Shown: piece after piece, positions 20,064-29,328 of the stretch
Layout: each line of letters opens with the position of its first letter
Numbering within the stretch: position 1 is the first letter of the stretch
Origin: Bacteroidales bacterium OttesenSCG-928-B11
GTDB taxonomy: Bacteria; Bacteroidota; Bacteroidia; Bacteroidales; WCHB1-69
Assembly (NCBI GenBank): GCA_030267125.1
Contig: JAJDJJ010000004.1
Coordinates: 1 to 64,000 of the forward strand
DNA length: 64,000 nucleotides
Direction: 5' to 3'
Position numbers and translations under genes: made by a program
Notes under the pieces: model-generated
Databases searched by the model: none
Told to the model about the DNA's origin: nothing
The model's input: only the letters and a program-made list of their open reading frames with translations

Positions 20064-21298
20064 TGGCGCATAAAACCAATTTACACGCTTCGTTTTTCAT
20101 TGCTTGGCGGTATCTTTTTTCAAAAAAAAAACACAATATCGTCAACATCATCTCCATTATTTCCACTGTTGGCATTGCGGTAAGCGCTGCGGCACTGATC
20201 GTTGTATTATCTGTTTTCAATGGCATCGAAGGAGTGATCACCGACAGTTTCAACTCCTTTAACCCAGACCTGCGCATCACACCTACCCGCGGAAAGGAGA
20301 TCGCCGTGGATTCGTTCCCGTTTCAAAAGATCAAAAACCTGAACCACGTGGCATCTATTCACGAGATCGTCTCCGATTTGGCATTGGTCACCTATAAAGA
20401 GCAGCAAGTTCTAGCACGAATCAAAGGTGTTAACAGCCAATATGTTGAAGAACGCAATATGGAAGAGTTATTGATAGACGGGGATTTCGCTTTGGCAGGA
20501 GGCGGCATGAACTTTGGGGTTTGCGGTGCGGGCATGGCTGCTTTCCTCCAGCTCTATTTAGACGAAATTGAGCCCTTGAAAGTCTATTATCCCAAAAGAA
20601 CGAAAAAGAATTTAGCCAACGCGGTTGACGCCTTTTACGAACGGAACCTCATTCCGGGCGGCGTTTTCGCCACTTTCACCAATTACGACGACGAGTACCT
20701 TTTCTGCAACATTGAGTTTGCCCGAACATTGATGGACTACCACGGATTGTGCACTTCGGTGGAACTGTTTGTCTCGAAAGAAAACAAGCTGGAAAGTGTC
20801 AGGGAAACGGTACAGGACATTTTAGGGGACAACTACATAGTGCAAGATAAATTCCAACAAGAAGAGCTGCTGTTTAAAACGATGAAATCCGAAAAGATGA
20901 TGATCTTCTTGATCTTAGTCTTTGTGTTGGTTATCGCGGCATTCAACATCATTAGCACAATGGGAATGTTGATCATCGAGAAGAAGGACGACCTGCGCAT
21001 CCTTGCTTCGCTGGGTGCAAACCGCCGGTTTATCTCACGGATTTTCATCTTGGAAGGACTTGTCATCTCTTTCCTCGGCGGGCTGGCCGGCATGCTTTTT
21101 GGGGCATTGATCTGCTTTATCCAAGACACCTTCCACCTGATCTCCTACGGAAATGCCGAAGGGTTTTACATCATCGACCATTATCCCGTGGATTTGCAGG
21201 GCGGGGATTTTCTTATTGTACTGATCACGATTTTAATTATCAGCCTGCTTGCCTCATACTTTCCTGTAAAAATCATTAAAAAACGTTATACTAAATAA
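20063..21298 (+). CDS. FtsX-like ABC transporter permease (LolC/LolE-type)
   Basis: 'FIAWRYLFSKKKHNIVNIISIISTVGIAVSAAALIVVLSVFNGIEG'; 'IIEKKDDLRILASLGA'; GTG start overlapping rbfA stop. Confidence 0.9.
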   Translation: MAHKTNLHASFFIAWRYLFSKKKHNIVNIISIISTVGIAVSAAALIVVLSVFNGIEGVITDSFNSFNPDLRITPTRGKEIAVDSFPFQKIKNLNHVASIHEIVSDLALVTYKEQQVLARIKGVNSQYVEERNMEELLIDGDFALAGGGMNFGVCGAGMAAFLQLYLDEIEPLKVYYPKRTKKNLANAVDAFYERNLIPGGVFATFTNYDDEYLFCNIEFARTLMDYHGLCTSVELFVSKENKLESVRETVQDILGDNYIVQDKFQQEELLFKTMKSEKMMIFLILVFVLVIAAFNIISTMGMLIIEKKDDLRILASLGANRRFISRIFILEGLVISFLGGLAGMLFGALICFIQDTFHLISYGNAEGFYIIDHYPVDLQGGDFLIVLITILIISLLASYFPVKIIKKRYTK

Positions 21299-21426
21299 TA
21301 TTATGGAGAGTTAACGGTTTATTAGTGACGGTGAAAAGAGAAGGCGACAGGTAGATATAACGCTTATTTTACATGCACACAACTTTCTCTAACCCTCCAA
21401 CTTCTAACTTATTAAATTTCAAACGA

Positions 21427-23727
21427 ATGAAAAAATACATACTCCTACTCATCGTTTCATCCTCTATCTTCCAACTATCAGCGCAAATGCCGTTGGGCTC
21501 TTTCAAAGCCTACCTCCCGTATCATACTTTCATTGACGTGGCGGTAAGTAAAAACATCGTTTACGGTGCGACAAAATCGAGCCTGATGTTGGTGGATAAA
21601 ACCGATGGTGAATCTCTTTCCCAATGGTCGAAAGTAGATGGTCTGTCGGAGGTCGGAATCCAGTGTATCGCTTATTCGGATGATGCCGACGTGTTGATTG
21701 TGGCATATACCAATTCTAATATTGATGTAATTAGGAATCAAAAACTCACCAATATTTCCGACATTAAAAACAAACAAATGTCAGGATCCAAGAACATTCA
21801 TAGCATTACAATATTCGGAAAAACAGCTTACATCTCATGCGACTTTGGTGTTGTACTGCTGAATTTAGAATCGTTGCTCATTGAAGACACTTGGTTCACC
21901 ATCCGAGGCAGTGAAAACTATAGCGCTTTGGAAACAGTATTTTTCGAAGACCATATTTACATTTCAACTTCAAAAGGTATTTTCCACACGCTCAAGGGAA
22001 ACTATAATATTGCCAATTTCGCATCGTGGCAGAAAGTGGAAGAACTCGGTGATATCGCTTATAAAAACATGCTGGCATTTAACTCTAAGCTATTAGTTGT
22101 AAAAAATGATGAAAGGAGTGCTCCTGACTCCGCACCCAAAGACACGTTGTTGTTTTTCGAGAATGGGACTTGGCAAAAAATGGAAGAATTGCCTGTCGGA
22201 CAAATTTACACAATCGATGCCCGAGGTGATGAATTGCTTATTTGCGACTTCTACTATTTTTGTTACTTGGACAGAGAATTGAACACCACTGGCATGGGCA
22301 TGTGGAGCGAGCATCTATCCCGTCCGAGCAAGGCAAAGCTCGATGATGATTATGTTTGGATTGCGGATCGATATCTGGGATTGGCTTGCTATTTCCGCGA
22401 GCATCACTATGCCAGAATGCTGACTGACGGTGGTCCGGTCTCCGAAATGACTGCAAGTTTGGATTATGCCGACGGAGTACTGGCAATCGTGCCCGGAACC
22501 CGCACCAATTTCGCACCCGCATACACACCGCCTTCTGTCAGCTGGATGAAAAACGACCAATGGGAATACAACAATAACTACAAAGAACATGAGAATGCGC
22601 GAGACTTCACCCGAGTAGCCATAAACCCAACCAATACCAGTGAGTTTTACGTGGCATCGTGGGCTGGCGGGCTCTTCAAGTTCAAGGACGGAACTGTTGT
22701 CACCCAATACAACCACCGCAACGCACCTTTTGACACCATCTCGATTGATGGTGGAGCCGCAATTCGGTTAAGCGCCATCGACTTTGACCGGAACGGCAAC
22801 CTTTGGATAGCCAACGGACAAGACGGCAGACCGCTGAAGAAGTTGGATAAAGACGGCAATTTTACAACTTACAGACTCCGATACGGCAGTTATGACGGGG
22901 ATCCTGAACACCTGCTCGTGGATTCGCGCAACCAGATTTGGATCACCTACCCTCGTGCCAACAGCTTGGTAGTATTCAAAGAGGGCAGTAACAACAGCGC
23001 CAACAGCGAGGCATGCATAGACATGAACTCCGCAGCCAACATAAGCACCAGCGACATCTCTTGCATTGCGGAAGACAACGAGGGGAAAATCTGGATCGGA
23101 ACACTGCAAGGCATCAAAGTGGTTTATAATCCCGCAAGCGTTTTCAACCAACAAGTTTACGCACAAAATATTTTGACTACCCAGTTGGGTTATCCGCAAA
23201 ACCTACTTGAGTTTGAACAAATCACCTGCATTGCCGTGGATGGCGGCAACCGAAAATGGATCGGTACGGCTAAGGCTGGTCTTTTCCTCATGTCACCCGA
23301 CGGAACCGAGGAGCTACTCCACCTTACCGAGGATAACTCCCCGCTTTATTCAAACCAGATCAACGCACTTGAAATCAACCCTGACAATGGCGAAGTCTAT
23401 ATCGGCACTTCAATGGGAGTACTATCTTATATGGGGCATGCAACCGGTGGCAAGGAAGATTACAGCGAAGTAAAGGTGTTCCCCAATCCTGTGAAAAACG
23501 GCTATGAAGGAGACATCGCTGTAAACGGTTTGATGGAAAATTCATTCTGCAAAATCACCGATGCGGCAGGCAATTTAGTATGGCAAGGCTATGCTTACGG
23601 CGGACGGTTCATTTGGGGTGGCAAGGACTATAATGGGAAGAAAGTCGCAACCGGGGTCTATTTTGTCTTTGCATCCGATCAAACAGGCGCAGAAAAAAGT
23701 GTTGCTAAAATACTGATCATCAATTAG
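21427..23727 (+). CDS. porZ: PorZ-like type IX secretion protein (beta-propellers plus C-terminal sorting domain)
   Basis: Signal peptide; propeller repeats 'GLSEVGIQCIAYSDDADVLIVAYTNSNIDVI', 'NLWIANGQDGRPLKKLD', 'KIWIGTLQGIKV'; CTD 'VKVFPNPVKNGYEGDIAVNGL'; next to recO. Confidence 0.8.
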   Translation: MKKYILLLIVSSSIFQLSAQMPLGSFKAYLPYHTFIDVAVSKNIVYGATKSSLMLVDKTDGESLSQWSKVDGLSEVGIQCIAYSDDADVLIVAYTNSNIDVIRNQKLTNISDIKNKQMSGSKNIHSITIFGKTAYISCDFGVVLLNLESLLIEDTWFTIRGSENYSALETVFFEDHIYISTSKGIFHTLKGNYNIANFASWQKVEELGDIAYKNMLAFNSKLLVVKNDERSAPDSAPKDTLLFFENGTWQKMEELPVGQIYTIDARGDELLICDFYYFCYLDRELNTTGMGMWSEHLSRPSKAKLDDDYVWIADRYLGLACYFREHHYARMLTDGGPVSEMTASLDYADGVLAIVPGTRTNFAPAYTPPSVSWMKNDQWEYNNNYKEHENARDFTRVAINPTNTSEFYVASWAGGLFKFKDGTVVTQYNHRNAPFDTISIDGGAAIRLSAIDFDRNGNLWIANGQDGRPLKKLDKDGNFTTYRLRYGSYDGDPEHLLVDSRNQIWITYPRANSLVVFKEGSNNSANSEACIDMNSAANISTSDISCIAEDNEGKIWIGTLQGIKVVYNPASVFNQQVYAQNILTTQLGYPQNLLEFEQITCIAVDGGNRKWIGTAKAGLFLMSPDGTEELLHLTEDNSPLYSNQINALEINPDNGEVYIGTSMGVLSYMGHATGGKEDYSEVKVFPNPVKNGYEGDIAVNGLMENSFCKITDAAGNLVWQGYAYGGRFIWGGKDYNGKKVATGVYFVFASDQTGAEKSVAKILIIN

Positions 23728-23732
23728 CCAGC

Positions 23733-24446
23733 ATGTTTGTCACCTCCAAAGGAATTGTTGTCCATCGAACTAAATATTCCGACACCAGCCTCATTGTCAA
23801 CATCTTTACCGAAAAATTCGGTTTACGCTCGTTTATGGTGAAAGGCGCCTTTGCCAAGAAAAGCAAATTCCGTTACACGCTTTTCTCACCGTTGGCTATG
23901 TTGGAGGTCACGTTTGACTTACGCAATTCAGACATTCTATTCTTGAAAGATGTTCGTTTGCACTATCATTTCACCCGTATCCCTCTTGATGTGGTTAGAA
24001 ATTCAATTCTCATGTTCTATAATGAATTGATATATAAAACTATTTTCCAGCATCATGAGGATCAAGCGCTTTTCTTATATGTCGAAAAAAAGATCTTGGA
24101 ACTGGACGAGGAGGTCGTTGCGACTGCCGACGTACATATCCGGTTCATCTTGGGCTTGCTTCAAGTGCTGGGGGTAGGAATTGCGAATAATTACTCTGAG
24201 ACAAATTGCTATTTTTTCTTGCAAGAATCAGCTTTCCAAAGCCAGTACTTCGACCACGATGAGATTTTATCGCAGCAGTCATCCGCATATCTATCCCAAT
24301 TACTAACGGACAAAAACACCAATATACAGGCAGACAAGTCGATACGGTTGGAATTATTGCGTTTTCTACTTCGCTACATGACCTACCATATCCCGGGTTT
24401 TAAAATGTCTGACTCCTTGCAGATCCTGGCTGATATACTCAATTAA
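23733..24446 (+). CDS. recO: DNA repair protein RecO
   Basis: 'MFVTSKGIVVHRTKYSDTSLIVNIFTEKFGLRSFMVKGA'. Confidence 0.93.
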   Translation: MFVTSKGIVVHRTKYSDTSLIVNIFTEKFGLRSFMVKGAFAKKSKFRYTLFSPLAMLEVTFDLRNSDILFLKDVRLHYHFTRIPLDVVRNSILMFYNELIYKTIFQHHEDQALFLYVEKKILELDEEVVATADVHIRFILGLLQVLGVGIANNYSETNCYFFLQESAFQSQYFDHDEILSQQSSAYLSQLLTDKNTNIQADKSIRLELLRFLLRYMTYHIPGFKMSDSLQILADILN

Positions 24447-24450
24447 TTTA

Positions 24451-24458
24451 TATATTTG
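24451..24458 (+). promoter_or_regulatory. -7-like box TATATTTG upstream of the DUF349 gene
   Basis: Matches TAnnTTTG. Confidence 0.45.
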
Positions 24459-24504
24459 CACCCCGATTTTTAAACGTAAAAGTTACTAATTTAAAAGAGA
24501 TTTT

Positions 24505-26868
24505 ATGGAATCAAAAGACCTCCTTCACCCTGAAAATGATGCGAATCAAAATCAAGAGGTGAACACCGGCGCTTCACAGGAAGCCCAAATTAACGAAGTT
24601 GTTCCGAATGAAAATTCCGAAGAAAAAAATGATGTGATTGCCGAACCGGTTGCCGAAGAAGTTGCGACCATTGCCGCCGAGTTGATGGCTGAGCCCGAAG
24701 TTGCTCAACAGATGGACGAAACTGTTTTAGAAGCGGTTGCTGAAGCCATCGCCGCCCCTATCATCGAGCAAAGAGAAGAGGCTGCGGACACCAAACCTGT
24801 CGAACTGGTAGAAACTGAAGGGAAAACAGAGCAAAAACCTGCCATATCTTCTGTTTCCGAGATGATTGCGGATATAGAAGATCATGCCGGGGAGCAAGAA
24901 GAAGTTGAAGAGGAAGAAGAAGTTGAAGAAGAAAGCGAAGCTAAAATCGAAAACGATTACGCCAGCTTGACAATGGAAGAGGCAATAGACATCTTGTCCG
25001 AAATCGTAAAAGAGCCTAATTATAACAAAACCAAATTACGTGTCGGAATTCTGAAAGCCAAGATATTACAACTACTTAAAAGTTATAAACAGGAACAGTT
25101 GGCTGCTTTCATTCAAGACGGAGGCAACAAGGAGGAATTTGAACCCGAAATTCTGGATGCCGAAAAGAAATTCAGCGCGGCTTTACACACCTTCAAAATT
25201 AATAAAGCCAAATACATAGAACAACAAGAAGCTGAAAAACAGAAAAACCTGGAAGGTAAGCTGAAGATCATTGAGGCGCTGAAAGAGTTAGTGGAGACCG
25301 AAAGCAATTTGAAAATCCTCAATGATAAGTTTAAACAATACCAGGAAGAGTGGCGCAATATCGGCCCCGTGCCGCAAAACGAGTCCACTAACCTATGGCA
25401 GAATTATCATTTCTTTGTGGAAAAATTCTTTGACATACTCCGAATTAATAAGGAGTTACGGTATCTAGACCTCAAGAAAAACCTCGAACAAAAGATCAAT
25501 CTGTGTGAAGTTGCGGAATCTTTATTATTAAAAGATTCGATCGCACATTCTTTCAAGGCTTTACAACAATTACACGATGAGTGGAAAGAGATCGGGCCGG
25601 TGCCGGATGACAAGAAAGAGGAAATCTGGGAACGCTTCAAAAACGCATCTGACCAGATAAATGCAAGAAGAAGAGAATATTACGACAAAATCTACGAAGA
25701 GCAACAAAACAACTATAACGCAAAAGTTGTCCTTTGCGAACAAACCGAAGAGCTGATCGCTTCCGAACCGCAAACCGTGAAAGAATATAACGAAGTCAGC
25801 GATAAATTGACGGAAATACTGAAAGTTTGGAAAACCTTAGGACCTGCGCCATCTAAACTAAACGATGAAATTTGGACTCGCTTTAAATCTTCGTTAGACA
25901 AATTCTTCGAAGCAAAGAAAGAGTACTTCCAATCGATGAAAGACACGCAGATGCAAAACTACAACCTCAAGCTGAACATTGCAATCATGGCTGAAGGTAT
26001 TTCTACCCGCACAGATTGGAAACAAGCAACAGACGAGATACTTAAACTACAAAAAGAGTGGAAAGAAATTGGCACTACACCTCGCAAACATTCCGAAACC
26101 GTTTGGAAACGTTTCAGAACCGCTTGCGACAAATTCTTCGAGGCTAAGTCCAATTATTTTGAAAATATACACGAAATAGAAGCTGATAACTTACAGAAAA
26201 AAGAGGATTTGATCAAACGCATCACGGAGCATGAATTTTCAGACAATAAATCTGAAAACTTAGATGCCATGAAAGCGTATCAACGCGAGTGGACTGAACT
26301 GGGCCATGTTCCCAAAAAAGATAAAGATCGTATATACAACGACTATCGGGAGGCTATCAACAAACGCTTCTCTGACTTGCAAATGTCCGTGGATGATGTA
26401 AGAAGAGACCGGTTTAAAAATAAAATAGACAATATCCTCAACAATCCGAATGCCGATCGCTTGATCGACAAAGAAAAACGCTTCCTTATCAACAAGATGA
26501 ATCAATTGAAAGACGATGTTATCTTGTGGGAAAACAACTTAGGATTCTTCGCCCATTCTAAAAATGCCGACATCCTGAAAGCCGAGTTTATGAAAAAAAT
26601 AGACGCGGCAAAAGAACAGATCAAGGATTTGGAATATAAGATCCGGATGATGAACCAAGAGGAAAAAGAAGAACGAAATAAGGAGAAAGAAAAAGAGAAA
26701 GAGCAAAAAGAGGAAGCTGTAGTTGAGGCTCCGGAAGTAGCTGTGGAAGCTGAACCTGTTGTCGTTGAAACATCTGTGGAAGAAGTGGTGGAAGTTGCAG
26801 AAGCACCCGCAGAGGAAGTTGTAGAAAAAACAGAAGAAGCTACAGAAACATCTACCGAAGAAGTTTAA
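24505..26868 (+). CDS. DUF349 domain-containing protein with acidic termini
   Basis: Repeats of 'W(R/K)(N/E)IGPVP...WERFK..'; acidic E/V-rich N- and C-termini. Confidence 0.92.
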   Translation: MESKDLLHPENDANQNQEVNTGASQEAQINEVVPNENSEEKNDVIAEPVAEEVATIAAELMAEPEVAQQMDETVLEAVAEAIAAPIIEQREEAADTKPVELVETEGKTEQKPAISSVSEMIADIEDHAGEQEEVEEEEEVEEESEAKIENDYASLTMEEAIDILSEIVKEPNYNKTKLRVGILKAKILQLLKSYKQEQLAAFIQDGGNKEEFEPEILDAEKKFSAALHTFKINKAKYIEQQEAEKQKNLEGKLKIIEALKELVETESNLKILNDKFKQYQEEWRNIGPVPQNESTNLWQNYHFFVEKFFDILRINKELRYLDLKKNLEQKINLCEVAESLLLKDSIAHSFKALQQLHDEWKEIGPVPDDKKEEIWERFKNASDQINARRREYYDKIYEEQQNNYNAKVVLCEQTEELIASEPQTVKEYNEVSDKLTEILKVWKTLGPAPSKLNDEIWTRFKSSLDKFFEAKKEYFQSMKDTQMQNYNLKLNIAIMAEGISTRTDWKQATDEILKLQKEWKEIGTTPRKHSETVWKRFRTACDKFFEAKSNYFENIHEIEADNLQKKEDLIKRITEHEFSDNKSENLDAMKAYQREWTELGHVPKKDKDRIYNDYREAINKRFSDLQMSVDDVRRDRFKNKIDNILNNPNADRLIDKEKRFLINKMNQLKDDVILWENNLGFFAHSKNADILKAEFMKKIDAAKEQIKDLEYKIRMMNQEEKEERNKEKEKEKEQKEEAVVEAPEVAVEAEPVVVETSVEEVVEVAEAPAEEVVEKTEEATETSTEEV

Positions 26869-26896
26869 TTATTGCCAGACAATTAAATTTATAAAT

Positions 26897-26947
26897 AAGG
26901 GATGTAATAATGTTTATTTCACTTAAATTCACATTATTACATCCCTT
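26897..26947 (+). terminator. Perfect 17-bp hairpin (AAGGGATGTAATAATGT / ACATTATTACATCCCTT), 17-nt loop, followed by an AT-rich tail
   Basis: Exact reverse-complement arms 26897-26913 and 26931-26947, 3' of the DUF349 gene. Confidence 0.75.
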
Positions 26948-27014
26948 TATAATTTGACATGCATATCACTACGGGATTTTTCCGCACTAATCATTAATTG
27001 ACAAATAGTATTAT

Positions 27015-27425
27015 ATGGCTGCCTTAGGTGTAAGAATAGACAAATGGCTTTGGATGGTTCGGGTTTTCAAGACCCGTTCCATAGCGACTGATGCTTGTAA
27101 TGCCGGAAAAGTGAAGATGAACGGGCAAAAAATAAAACCTTCAAAAGAGGTAAAAACCGATGAAATCTATCAGATTAAGATTGGCGAGCTGGATAAGACG
27201 GTACAGGTGATCGACACACCGAAGAGCAGGGTTGGCGCACCTTTGGTGCCTCAATATCTCACCGATCTTACGCCCGAAGAGGAGTATAATCGCATCAAAA
27301 TGCTCCGCACCAAATTTGAATACCGAGACCGCGGGGAAGGACGCCCGACTAAACGAGATCGGCGACAAATCGAATTTCTAAAAAACAATTATAGCGACGA
27401 CGGGGATTTTTCCGAAAAAGAATGA
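27015..27425 (+). CDS. S4-domain RNA-binding protein (Hsp15-like)
   Basis: 'VRIDKWLWMVRVFKTRSIATDACNAGKVKMNGQKIKPSKEVK'. Confidence 0.92.
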   Translation: MAALGVRIDKWLWMVRVFKTRSIATDACNAGKVKMNGQKIKPSKEVKTDEIYQIKIGELDKTVQVIDTPKSRVGAPLVPQYLTDLTPEEEYNRIKMLRTKFEYRDRGEGRPTKRDRRQIEFLKNNYSDDGDFSEKE

Positions 27426-27450
27426 TTTATACTTCATTCTTGAAGTCATG

Positions 27451-28239
27451 CTAATAGATGAAGGGGAAAATTTTATACCGTTTCATTTCGGTAAACTCTT
27501 TGCCAAAAAACTGCGTATATCTTTCATAAACCGCTGATGCACGGGGCAGAATATTTGCAAGAGTCCAAAATACAAATACCCAACCGGCTGCCGACCAACA
27601 GAGCACTGCAAATCCGATCCATTCTAATATTTCCCCAAAATAATTGGCCGAATTGACGTATTTAAAAAGTCCGCCTCGCGGGATATAATAATTCGTATCA
27701 TTCTTGTCTTTCCTTAATTTACGGATAATCTCATCGGAGTGAATATTTATGGTCATGCCGGCAATGAAGAGTAGTGTTCCTATAATAAATTGCGGAGAAT
27801 AGAGCCAGTAAATAGGATATGCGTCCGCCGGCGAGAAATAGAAAAGCCAACCGCCTTGCATGTAGGCATTACAGGAATTAAAGACAATGCCCAGCGCAAT
27901 AACCGAAATCGGCATCTTGCTGGTAGATCGCATCAATGACGGGAACACAAAGGTGCGCTCAATATAATGCGCCTGAAACAATAAGAATATGATGCAAGTG
28001 ACAATATTAAACGGCTTGATTTGTTGATGGATGGAATATGCATAGAGAACGGTCATCAAGATAAAAACAGGCAATTCCATGATTACCCAACCTAAGCGGC
28101 TGTTAATCGACATTCCCCAGCGATTGTTGGAGGTCATTCCATACCCTACAGTTATAAATTGCAATACGATGAAAATAATGACTGACAACAAGGTCATCGA
28201 CAATAGAAAATAGTTATAAAAAGCAAGCCATTGTTCCAT
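27451..28239 (-). CDS. 3-oxo-5-alpha-steroid 4-dehydrogenase (steroid 5-alpha-reductase) family membrane protein
   Basis: 'YYIPRGGLFKYVNSANYFGEILEWIGFAVLCWS' and 'RYKIFPFIY' closely match eukaryotic SRD5A C-terminal motifs; multi-TM. Confidence 0.88.
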   Translation of the reverse strand: MEQWLAFYNYFLLSMTLLSVIIFIVLQFITVGYGMTSNNRWGMSINSRLGWVIMELPVFILMTVLYAYSIHQQIKPFNIVTCIIFLLFQAHYIERTFVFPSLMRSTSKMPISVIALGIVFNSCNAYMQGGWLFYFSPADAYPIYWLYSPQFIIGTLLFIAGMTINIHSDEIIRKLRKDKNDTNYYIPRGGLFKYVNSANYFGEILEWIGFAVLCWSAAGWVFVFWTLANILPRASAVYERYTQFFGKEFTEMKRYKIFPFIY

Positions 28240-28243
28240 ATTA

Positions 28244-29311
28244 CTATGATTTTAACTTTCTTCCATCGAATATTTTTTTTCGGAGAATATAGTGAGCAAA
28301 TACTATAGAGTAAGGGTATGTTTCTAAAAAAGCATTTTTCACAAAACCCACTCGCTTGGCTTTTACCTTTTTGCGCAACTTCAAAAATCCGAAAAACGCT
28401 TTATACACTGCTGCGAAATCCGCAGGTTGCCCTTTCAATAAGAAAACTAATGCCGCAATATTATCTAAGAAAAATCGACAGAAAAAGGTGATAAACAATC
28501 TGTTTTCCGGTAAATTTTTCTGCAAAAGGAGTAGGTTATTTCTAAAATTAAGATAAGTCTTTCTTGAATTGTTTTTCGGTAAAGTCCCTCCACCCACATG
28601 GTAAACAACTGCCTGCGGGATAACCAAGATCCGATGTCCTTGATTTTTGATTCGCCAGCAAAAGTCTATCTCCTCCATGTGTGCGAAAAAATCCTCATCC
28701 AAACCTCCGATTTGGTGGTACACTTCACTTCGGACAAACAGCGCCGCACCGGTTGCCCAAAAAATATCAATTACATTTTCGTATTGGTCTTCATCTTTTT
28801 CCACATTTTCAAAGAGTCTTCCTCTGCAAAACGGGTAGCCCAACTTATCAAGGAAACCACCACAAGCACCCGCATACTCGAAATAATCTCGATTGTGATA
28901 TGATCTCAATTTCGGTTGAGCGGCAGCAATCGTGGAATCACTATCCATCATATTGATGATCGGATCAATCCAATTGCTTGAGACCTCAATATCGGAATTA
29001 AGCAGGCAATAGTACTGTGCGTCAATCTGTTTTAACGCTTCATTATAACCTTTGGCGAATCCCCAGTTTTGCTCGTTTCGGACGATTTTGATTTCCGGAT
29101 GATTTTCAGCTAAAAAAGCAAGGGATTCATCATCGGAGGCATTGTCGGCAATGATTATTTCCGCGTACCCGGCATTATATTTTTTCAAGACAGGCAGGAA
29201 TTTTTCCAAATAATTCCGTCCGTTCCAATTTAAGATAACAATGGCGAGTTTAGTTTGCATACGTTGTTTCGTAAAAACCCTGCAAAAATAAACAAAAATG
29301 AATGCGCCCAA
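28244..29311 (-). CDS. Family 2 glycosyltransferase
   Basis: 'LAIVILNWNGRNYLEKFLPVL...IIIADNASDDESL', 'YYCLLNSDIEV', 'FFAHMEEIDFCWRIKNQGH'; start probably at an internal Met (MQTKLAIVILNW). Confidence 0.92.
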   Translation of the reverse strand: MGAFIFVYFCRVFTKQRMQTKLAIVILNWNGRNYLEKFLPVLKKYNAGYAEIIIADNASDDESLAFLAENHPEIKIVRNEQNWGFAKGYNEALKQIDAQYYCLLNSDIEVSSNWIDPIINMMDSDSTIAAAQPKLRSYHNRDYFEYAGACGGFLDKLGYPFCRGRLFENVEKDEDQYENVIDIFWATGAALFVRSEVYHQIGGLDEDFFAHMEEIDFCWRIKNQGHRILVIPQAVVYHVGGGTLPKNNSRKTYLNFRNNLLLLQKNLPENRLFITFFCRFFLDNIAALVFLLKGQPADFAAVYKAFFGFLKLRKKVKAKRVGFVKNAFLETYPYSIVFAHYILRKKIFDGRKLKS

Positions 29312-29328
29312 GACGGTGACACAATATT

